From Deltaproteobacteria bacterium (GTDB taxonomy: Bacteria > Desulfobacterota > Dissulfuribacteria > Dissulfuribacterales > QOAL01), in assembly GCA_027068235.1 (NCBI GenBank), contig JAMOUE010000222.1:1-8990 (forward strand): a stretch of DNA of 8,990 bases, in the 5' to 3' direction. A program made the translations under genes and the position numbers. The notes beneath the pieces were generated by a model that was not told the DNA's origin, searched no databases, and saw nothing but the letters and a program-made list of their open reading frames with translations. Shown here piece after piece: positions 1 through 4,696 of the stretch (position 1 is the first letter of the stretch; each line of letters starts with the position of its first letter).

Positions 1-3
1 TTA

Positions 4-888
4 ATGATGAAAATTAAAGCGGATACCCTCTTTTCTAAAGCACGTAACCTGTCAATATCAGTACAACCTTCTCATTATCATGCATTATTGGCCCTTACTC
101 AAGATTTACAGGCAACATCTGGGCAGCTGGCTGAGATTATAGCCAATGATTATGGGCTTACCCTTCGCCTTTTAATTACAATATATTCTGCCTTTTTCTC
201 TCTGGGGCGTAATGACATCCTTTCTATTAGATATATGGTTGTATTACTGGGCATGGTTAATTTAAGGGAGATGGTGACAAAATCGTCCTTGCTTTCCACT
301 GACAAAGAAGAGCTTTTAAAGATTTATATGGGGTCCGGCCTGCTCATATCATTTATTTCTCACAATCTAGCTAGCTTGACTGAACTTGACAATGATAAGG
401 CAAAAGTGTGTGGGCTGCTGCAAAATATAGGAGAGGTTGCGTGTGCAGCCTCTGTCCCAATGATAGTAAAGAATAGTCTTTTACCAGATTCATTTATCAT
501 AAATAAAAAAAGATTTGCTAACATGTGTAGCGGTTATAATCCAAGACGCCTTGGAGAACAGCTTATTCGTCACTGGAATCTCCCTGAACTAATCAGAATG
601 GCAGTGTTTCCAAAGCATTTCGATATTCAGAGTCTTTCTGCAGATGATAGAGCTATTATCAATTTAGTCACTTTACTCAATGAACTTGTAAAAGAAGCAC
701 TTTCTAGAAGGGCTTCTAAAGCTAGAATGGGTGACATATATTCAAATATTGCTGATTTATTGAAGATAAAAATGCAAGAATTGGATCATCAAATATCTAA
801 GGCTATAAAGAAACTTGAGCTAAAGTCTCCAACATTCCATAAGCACTTATGTAATATCGGTCTCTTAGAGAGGATTTCAACAATTTAG
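4..888 (+). CDS. HDOD-domain protein (possibly 5'-partial)
   Basis: This 294-residue protein has an HDOD (HD-related output) domain over about residues 20-210. Visible features are the N-terminal helical region (LLALTQDLQ, then IIANDYGLTLRLL), the family-typical LLGMVNLREM stretch near residues 81-90, and GLLQNIGE near 137-144. In true HD phosphohydrolases the last motif is GLLHDIG. Here the His-Asp metal pair is Gln140-Asn141, so no phosphohydrolase activity is expected. HDOD proteins are usually signalling or scaffold modules tied to c-di-GMP, motility or stress control; the target here cannot be told. No receiver, GGDEF or EAL domain is attached. ATGs at 4 and 7 are both possible starts. 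No in-frame stop lies before position 4, so the gene could begin outside the window. It converges with the HNH gene 56 bp downstream. Domain call is fairly sure; cellular role unknown. Confidence 0.8.
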   Translation: MMKIKADTLFSKARNLSISVQPSHYHALLALTQDLQATSGQLAEIIANDYGLTLRLLITIYSAFFSLGRNDILSIRYMVVLLGMVNLREMVTKSSLLSTDKEELLKIYMGSGLLISFISHNLASLTELDNDKAKVCGLLQNIGEVACAASVPMIVKNSLLPDSFIINKKRFANMCSGYNPRRLGEQLIRHWNLPELIRMAVFPKHFDIQSLSADDRAIINLVTLLNELVKEALSRRASKARMGDIYSNIADLLKIKMQELDHQISKAIKKLELKSPTFHKHLCNIGLLERISTI

Positions 889-944
889 ATGGAATTAACA
901 TCTTATAAAAAGATAAATCTAGAATATTGCTACTTCTTCTTTCT

Positions 945-1250
945 TTAAAAAGCAAATACCAAATTAGCAGTGGTAGAAAAAGAGATTTTAAGGGGGGCTA
1001 AACAAGTCATATTCAAAGGCCAAGTTACTTTTTTTTTATTGTTGCACTCTTTACATGCAGGTACAAGATTGGCTTTGATACTTTTACCGCCCCTTGATAA
1101 GGGGACTAGATGATCCATTGTCAAGTTAGATGGTCCTACGAATTGTCCACAATAGTGACATCGGCCAGAGGCACACTTTTTTCGCCACCATCTAGTTTTT
1201 CTTAGGGCTCGTGCCTTGCTTCGTTCCTTTTTGATCTCTTCTTCAAACAT
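945..1250 (-). CDS. Small HNH endonuclease family protein
   Basis: The 101-residue product is a compact HNH (beta-beta-alpha-metal) nuclease. A basic N-terminal helix (residues 6-25, Lys/Arg rich) precedes CHYCG (Cys31, Cys34), MDHLVPLSRGG (Asp46-His47), N61-L-V-P and CKECNNKK (Cys66, Cys69, Asn70). The four cysteines would form the structural zinc knuckle. His47 is the expected general base, and Asn61 with Asn70 complete the HNH signature. Family members cut DNA; stand-alone ones are widespread in chromosomes, phages and intron-like elements, and many have no known role. Nothing visible ties this copy to a restriction system or intron. The gene is divergent from the KptA-like gene, and a poor Shine-Dalgarno precedes the ATG. 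The last 25 residues are hydrophobic and not recognisable. Confidence 0.82.
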   Translation of the reverse strand: MFEEEIKKERSKARALRKTRWWRKKCASGRCHYCGQFVGPSNLTMDHLVPLSRGGKSIKANLVPACKECNNKKKVTWPLNMTCLAPLKISFSTTANLVFAF

Positions 1251-1291
1251 TTTTCAATAAATTCTTTCTGTAACATGATTAATAATTTAAA

Positions 1292-1307
1292 TTGTTAAGG
1301 ATAACAA
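1292..1307. repeat. Inverted repeat TTGTTA-N4-TAACAA
   Basis: Perfect 6-bp arms surround AGGA, about 42 bp upstream of the HNH start codon on the minus strand. The position would suit an operator in the HNH promoter region. The arms are short and AT-rich, so chance cannot be excluded. Confidence 0.35.
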
Positions 1308-1364
1308 GATGACTTGATATTGCAAGGCGTTATATTGGAGAGGATCATTACGAAAGATTGGGTG

Positions 1365-1387
1365 AACTATACAAAAGTTGTATAGTT
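1365..1387. repeat. Perfect inverted repeat with 10-bp arms upstream of KptA-like gene
   Basis: AACTATACAA and TTGTATAGTT are exact reverse complements separated by AAG, giving a 23-bp dyad. It lies about 67 bp upstream of the KptA-like start codon. No T-run follows (GGCAGTTATG comes next), so it is not a standard terminator. An operator for a dimeric regulator or an RNA hairpin in the 5' leader are both plausible. Confidence 0.6.
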
Positions 1388-1454
1388 GGCAGTTATGTCT
1401 TGGAGTGTCAAGGCAATAAATTTTACTGCAGGATTTTCTTGTTTAGATTTTTGA

Positions 1455-2264
1455 ATGAATAAGAGGCAGCTTGCAAAATTAAAAAAACTTTTGGTCAATA
1501 TCCTTGCCAAGAATCCAGGTGAGTTTTTTATTGTTTCAGAAAACGAGGATGGTTGGGTATCAATATCTGATGTTCACAAGGCCTTGATGGAGATAGATGC
1601 TACATTTATAACCCCAAAGGGGCTTTTGCAGTATTTTTCCTTATATAGACCAGTGGAATTTCAGGTCGATGCCGATAAAAGTATGGTCAGAGCAAGGCCA
1701 GAGATTGTTAAAGATGGCCTTTTTTCTTATACTCCTAAAAATCCACCTCCCTATTTATTTGTTCCTATAAGACCAAAGGCATATTTTTCTGTTGAAAAAA
1801 GAGGTATTGGTCCACAGGGTAAGGTCTGGCTACCCCTTTTGGCGTCAAGGAGGCGGGCTAAAACTTATGGAAAAAGGTTTCATCAGTCTCCGTTAATTAT
1901 TAAGGTTTTATCTGAGACAGCTCATAGCCTTGGTCATGCCTTTTATTATGCAGGTTCAGAGTTGTATCTTACAGATTCCTGGATAGAGCCAACTTTGCTT
2001 GAGATGCCTCGGGCTCCTGTGCGTAGGAAACAGGAAGAGTCTGTCGACAATGTGAGAAAACGCGGAAAAAGAGAAAAGAAGGATGGCGTTAACAAAAACA
2101 GATATGAAAAGTGCCAGGAATCTGAGGATGAAAAAACAATCTTACCAGGCACTTTTATGCCTTCGATAGAGGCGTTTGAAAACTTTTACAGGGAAAAGGA
2201 AAGGCGTGCGCGTAAAAGAGCAAAAAAGGCCAAAATTAAGAAGAAGAAAGGCAACAAAAGGTAA
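1455..2264 (+). CDS. KptA/Tpt1-like protein (RNA 2'-phosphotransferase fold), apparently lacking catalytic residues
   Basis: The 269-residue protein follows the layout of the KptA/Tpt1 RNA 2'-phosphotransferases. A winged-helix half spans about 1-95 (NILAKNPGEF, then EDGWVSISDVHKAL). An ADP-ribosyltransferase-like half spans about 97-185 (PPPYLF, RGIGPQG, RRRAKTYGKR, LYLTDSWIEP). In the active family these places read LRHxP, YHGT, YVHLS and GHS. Here they read L-A18-K19-N-P21, F102-V103-P104-I105, V124-W125-L-P and R81-P-E-I, and the Arg expected near residue 150 is Lys. The catalytic Arg-His pair and the NAD-binding HGT are thus gone, so NAD-dependent removal of a 2'-phosphate is not expected. 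Residues 186-269 form a charged, strongly Lys/Arg-rich tail that could bind RNA or DNA. An in-frame TGA sits directly before the ATG, so this is the first possible start; no good Shine-Dalgarno is visible. The 3' end overlaps the M48 gene. Family assignment is by motif order from memory. Confidence 0.6.
   Translation: MNKRQLAKLKKLLVNILAKNPGEFFIVSENEDGWVSISDVHKALMEIDATFITPKGLLQYFSLYRPVEFQVDADKSMVRARPEIVKDGLFSYTPKNPPPYLFVPIRPKAYFSVEKRGIGPQGKVWLPLLASRRRAKTYGKRFHQSPLIIKVLSETAHSLGHAFYYAGSELYLTDSWIEPTLLEMPRAPVRRKQEESVDNVRKRGKREKKDGVNKNRYEKCQESEDEKTILPGTFMPSIEAFENFYREKERRARKRAKKAKIKKKKGNKR
2197..2200 (+). promoter_or_regulatory. Ribosome binding site supporting GTG start of the M48 gene
   Basis: AGGA inside AAAAGGAAAGGC lies 5 nt before GTG 2206. 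The alternative TTG at 2176 has AGAGG only 3 nt upstream, which is too close. This favours 2206. Confidence 0.5.
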
Positions 2265-3642
2265 TAATATCTTAGTCCAGATAACAGCTTTTGTTCTAAC
2301 TATCCTCTTACTTACAACGGCAGCTTCGCCTACATGGGCACTTATGTCCGTTGCAGAGGAAAGGGTGCTTGGTCAAAAGCTTTTGAAGCAGGTCCTTTCG
2401 CAGGTTAGGCTTGTTGATGATCCTGAGATCGTTGATTTTGTCAGGGAAACTGGTGAGAGTATTCTTGAAGTCATTGGCAGAAAATACTTCAAATATAGAT
2501 TTTTTGTCATAAAAGATCCTGCCTTGAATGCCTTTGCAATGCCAGGTGGCTTGGTATTTGTACATTCTGGATTGTTAGAAGCCATAGGCAGTCAAAATGA
2601 GCTTGCCTGTGTAATGGCCCATGAATTTGCTCACGTACAGGGGCGTCATGTTGCAAGACGTATGGACAACATGAAGTATGTAAGTATCGGCACAGCAGTA
2701 ATGGCTATTGCCGGTCTTTTTTTGGGACGAGGAGAACTCGGATCGGCAATATTAACTGGCTCTATGGCAATGAATCAGGCTATAGCCTTGAAGTATAGTA
2801 GGGCAGATGAGCAAGAGGCAGATCGGCGTGCTTTTCAGTGGCTTTGTAAGGCTGGATGGGATCCACGAGGCTTGAAAACAACCTTGGAAAAGATGATGAA
2901 GAACAATTGGCTTGGTTCTCCCCATATTCCAAAATATCTTTCTACACATCCAGTTCCAGAAGAAAGACTTACCTATCTTGAGGATCTGTGGCGTAGTCAT
3001 CCATGCTATCTCAAACACAAGGAAGATCCCTTCAGAGTAGAGCGTATTAAGGTAAAGATAAAAGTTATGTCTGCTGATCCAGCAGAACTTATTGCAAGAT
3101 ATGAACAGCTACTGAAAAAATCTCCACAAAACTTGAAATATCTATATGGTTATGCCCTTAGTCTTGATAGGGCCAGAAGATTTGATAAGGCCATTAAAAC
3201 TTACGACAAGATTATAGCCCAAAATCCTAATAAAGATATTTTTCTACGCGATAAGGCAATAACCCTTTTTCATATGGGGCGTTACAAGGAGGCAGTAAAG
3301 ATTCTTACGGCCTTTTTAAAGAAGCATCCAAGGGATATTACTACAATTTATTTCCTAGGTAGATCCTATCTCGAAGGTGGTGTGCCAGAAAAAGCCATTG
3401 TGTATTTTAAACGTCTTCTGCCAGATTGGGAAGAAAACACACCCTTCCTCTTCCAGCTTGGCCGCTGTTATGCCGGTCTTAAACAAGAGGGAGTTGCACA
3501 TTACTACTTCTATAAATACTATGCCCTAATCGGTAAAATGGATGCTGCCCAGTATCATAGGAAACGCGCTCTGGCTCTATTGCCTAAGACCAGTCCGATT
3601 CTGAAAAAATTGAAGAATGAAAAAGAAGAGGCCAAGAGTTGA
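2206..3642 (+). CDS. M48 family metalloprotease with TPR repeats (BepA/YfgC-like)
   Basis: This is a secreted zinc metalloprotease, 478 residues from GTG 2206 (488 if TTG 2176 is used). A long basic n-region and a hydrophobic core (about residues 22-40) end in SPTWA, a likely signal peptidase I site after Ala45. The M48 domain shows HEFAH (His139, Glu140, His143; zinc and catalytic base) and EQEAD, where Glu204 is the third ligand. AMPGGLVFVHSGLL before the HExxH is also family-typical. The C-terminal third (about 290-460) carries several TPR units, e.g. RRFDKAIKTYDKII and GRYKEAVKILTAFL. BepA-type proteins act in the periplasm on outer-membrane protein assembly, either degrading stalled substrates or chaperoning them. 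The start overlaps the KptA-like gene by 59 bp, and the stop overlaps the lspA start codon by 4 bp, indicating translational coupling in one operon. Confidence 0.9.
   Translation: MRVKEQKRPKLRRRKATKGNNILVQITAFVLTILLLTTAASPTWALMSVAEERVLGQKLLKQVLSQVRLVDDPEIVDFVRETGESILEVIGRKYFKYRFFVIKDPALNAFAMPGGLVFVHSGLLEAIGSQNELACVMAHEFAHVQGRHVARRMDNMKYVSIGTAVMAIAGLFLGRGELGSAILTGSMAMNQAIALKYSRADEQEADRRAFQWLCKAGWDPRGLKTTLEKMMKNNWLGSPHIPKYLSTHPVPEERLTYLEDLWRSHPCYLKHKEDPFRVERIKVKIKVMSADPAELIARYEQLLKKSPQNLKYLYGYALSLDRARRFDKAIKTYDKIIAQNPNKDIFLRDKAITLFHMGRYKEAVKILTAFLKKHPRDITTIYFLGRSYLEGGVPEKAIVYFKRLLPDWEENTPFLFQLGRCYAGLKQEGVAHYYFYKYYALIGKMDAAQYHRKRALALLPKTSPILKKLKNEKEEAKS
3626..3631 (+). promoter_or_regulatory. 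Ribosome binding site deciding the TTG start of lspA
   Basis: AAGAGG lies 7 nt before TTG 3639, inside the end of the M48 gene. No ATG or GTG is available before the first membrane helix, so the TTG start is well supported. Confidence 0.6.
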
Positions 3643-4136
3643 TAGCGGGGATAGAGGCAGAAAAGCTACAGAAGACAATCTATTTTATCTTTGTTGCCAT
3701 TGCCGTCTTTGCACTGGATCAAGTTACAAAAGAGGCCATTGTTGAACATTTTGCTCTCCATCAATCAAAAGAGATCATCCCTGGCCTTTTCCATTTGACC
3801 TATGTAAGAAATACAGGTGCAGCCTTTGGCATCCTTGCAGGAACAGAGACGTGGCGTCTTTATTTTTTCTTATTTGTTGGGGTAGTTGCCCTTATCAGTC
3901 TCTTTCACTTCTTTTATTCTAATTATCGTGATCCTCTTGTAGTGGTTGGTACAGCCATGGTTTGCGGTGGAGCTGCGGGTAACATTGCCGACCGAATACG
4001 GTTTGGATATGTGGTAGATTTTCTCGACTTTTTTATAGGCCGTTATCATTGGCCTGCCTTTAATGTGGCTGATAGTGCAATAACTGTTGGTGTTTTCTTT
4101 CTGATGCTTCATTTTCTTAAAAGAGACGACTCCTGA
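3639..4136 (+). CDS. lspA: Signal peptidase II (prolipoprotein signal peptidase)
   Basis: The 165-residue product is a full-length LspA, an inner-membrane aspartyl protease that cleaves the signal peptide from diacylglyceryl-modified prolipoproteins (globomycin target). Four hydrophobic segments are visible, near residues 14-34, 72-92, 98-115 and 143-162. Family signatures are DQVTK in helix 1, VRNTGAAFG, GNIADRIRFGYVVDFLDF (Asp118) and FNVADSAI (Asp145). Asp118 and Asp145 form the catalytic dyad. Translation starts at a TTG overlapping the TGA of the M48 gene, so the two are likely coupled. Lipoprotein processing and a BepA-like protease both serve envelope biogenesis, which fits a shared operon. 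The gene ends 158 bp before groES. Confidence 0.97.
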   Translation: MIAGIEAEKLQKTIYFIFVAIAVFALDQVTKEAIVEHFALHQSKEIIPGLFHLTYVRNTGAAFGILAGTETWRLYFFLFVGVVALISLFHFFYSNYRDPLVVVGTAMVCGGAAGNIADRIRFGYVVDFLDFFIGRYHWPAFNVADSAITVGVFFLMLHFLKRDDS

Positions 4137-4138
4137 TT

Positions 4139-4161
4139 ATCTCATCCTTTCCCAATGAGAT
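4139..4161 (+). terminator. Weak terminator-like hairpin after lspA
   Basis: ATCTCAT (4139-4145) and ATGAGAT (4155-4161) form a 7-bp stem with a 9-nt loop directly after the lspA stop. GTTTAAAAAAATTTT follows. The stem is AT-rich and the T-tract is displaced by A residues, so any termination would be weak. Confidence 0.35.
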
Positions 4162-4178
4162 GTTTAAAAAAATTTTAT

Positions 4179-4214
4179 TTGACATCTTGCATTTTGGAAA
4201 GCGATGCTTATATT
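4179..4214 (+). promoter_or_regulatory. Probable housekeeping promoter of groES-groEL
   Basis: A perfect -35 hexamer TTGACA lies at 4179-4184. At 18-nt spacing the -10 would be GATGCT (4203-4208), a poor match. An alternative pair is TTGCAT (4187-4192) with TATATT (4209-4214), 16 nt apart. Either way the transcription start would fall in or next to CIRCE, which suits repression. The exact -10 is undecided. Confidence 0.5.
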
Positions 4215-4242
4215 AGCACTCGCAGTCAATGAGTGCTAATAT
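4210..4242. promoter_or_regulatory. CIRCE operator (HrcA binding site)
   Basis: The consensus TTAGCACTC-N9-GAGTGCTAA is matched exactly at 4213-4239, with spacer GCAGTCAAT. The dyad continues three more bases on each side (ATA/TAT), giving 12-bp arms. CIRCE is the binding site of the heat-shock repressor HrcA, whose folding depends on GroEL, so groESL is self-limiting. It lies 55 bp upstream of the groES start, in the promoter/leader region. No hrcA gene is in the window. Confidence 0.97.
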
Positions 4243-4243
4243 G

Positions 4244-4259
4244 AAGGATGGCCATCCTT
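4244..4259. repeat. 16-bp perfect palindrome next to CIRCE
   Basis: AAGGATGGCCATCCTT is its own reverse complement and begins two bases after the extended CIRCE dyad, inside the predicted groES 5' leader. In RNA it could form a 6-bp stem with a GGCC loop. It could be a second protein site, a leader hairpin affecting stability, or chance. Confidence 0.55.
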
Positions 4260-4294
4260 ATCAATTTTAAAAAAATAAAAAAGGAGAAATAGCT

Positions 4295-4585
4295 ATGAAG
4301 ATACGTCCACTTCATGACAGGATTCTGGTTCAGCGCCTTGAAGAAGAGGAAAAAACAAAGGGTGGAATCATTATTCCTGATACCGCCAAGGAAAAGCCTA
4401 TTGAGGGAAAGGTTGTTGCCGTAGGTAATGGTAAGCTTCTTGAGAATGGAGAAGTAAAGCCTCTTGAAGTTAAGGTTGGCGATAAGGTTCTATTTGGAAA
4501 ATATGCAGGAACAGAAGTCAAGATTGGCGGCGAAGAATATCTGATCATGAGGGAAGACGACATTCTTGGAATAATTGAGGATTAA
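4295..4585 (+). CDS. groES: Co-chaperonin GroES (Hsp10)
   Basis: The 96-residue product is a normal-length GroES. It forms the heptameric lid on the GroEL ring, closing the folding chamber in the cytoplasm. Visible signatures are the N-terminal MKIRPLHDRILVQRLE, the mobile loop with TKGGIIIPDTAKEKP that docks on GroEL (near residues 22-36), VGDKVLFGKYAGTEVK, and the C-terminal EEYLIMREDDILGIIE. A strong AAGGAG ribosome site lies upstream at the usual spacing. It is the first gene of a two-gene operon with groEL, under the CIRCE operator, so heat or misfolded-protein load should induce it through loss of HrcA repression. Nothing in it is unusual. Confidence 0.98.
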   Translation: MKIRPLHDRILVQRLEEEEKTKGGIIIPDTAKEKPIEGKVVAVGNGKLLENGEVKPLEVKVGDKVLFGKYAGTEVKIGGEEYLIMREDDILGIIED

Positions 4586-4613
4586 GCTCGATAATTTTTC
4601 TTTCCAAAACTGA

Positions 4614-4666
4614 TGTTGGTGGAGTGTTCAGTTCACCTTGCTTGAAATTTCCCTAAAACACCAACA
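4614..4666 (+). repeat. Inverted repeat in the groES-groEL spacer
   Basis: TGTTGGTG (4614-4621) and CACCAACA (4659-4666) are exact 8-bp reverse complements 37 nt apart, within the 111-bp spacer. In the mRNA this would be a stem with a large loop ending 16 nt before the groEL Shine-Dalgarno. No T-run follows, so termination is unlikely. It might tune groEL translation or mark an RNA processing point. Confidence 0.45.
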
Positions 4667-4696
4667 AAATTTATTAACTAACGGAGGATAAAAAAC

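Larger units (their letters stand above)
1251..1454. promoter_or_regulatory. Divergent intergenic region with two inverted repeats
   Basis: This 204-bp AT-rich spacer separates the divergent HNH and KptA-like genes, so promoters for both should lie here. I see no -35/-10 pair of good quality. TATATT at 1331-1336 lacks a convincing -35 at normal spacing. Two perfect dyads, listed separately, are the only clear structure. No tRNA-like fold or small ORF with a ribosome site was seen. Confidence 0.4.

Noticed and set aside
1299..1307. GGATAACAA resembling half of the lac operator
   Set aside because: A nine-base match with no lac-type gene nearby; the left arm differs, so resemblance to LacI sites is coincidental.
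1331..1336. TATATT as a -10 box for the KptA-like gene
   Set aside because: No acceptable -35 hexamer lies 16-18 bp upstream, and TTGATA at 1314 is only 11 bp away.
1946..2152. Minus-strand frame within the KptA-like gene
   Set aside because: Ser/Phe/Leu-rich complement of the Lys/Arg/Glu-rich tail; no start context or motif.
945..2264. HNH plus KptA-like pair as a new defence or RNA-repair module
   Set aside because: The genes are divergent, share no overlap or partner signature, and sit among housekeeping genes; the sequence gives no positive support for a joint function.
4241..4270. Nine-residue frame (MKDGHPYQF) in the groES leader
   Set aside because: No ribosome site precedes it, and it consists mostly of the 16-bp palindrome; chance is the simplest explanation.
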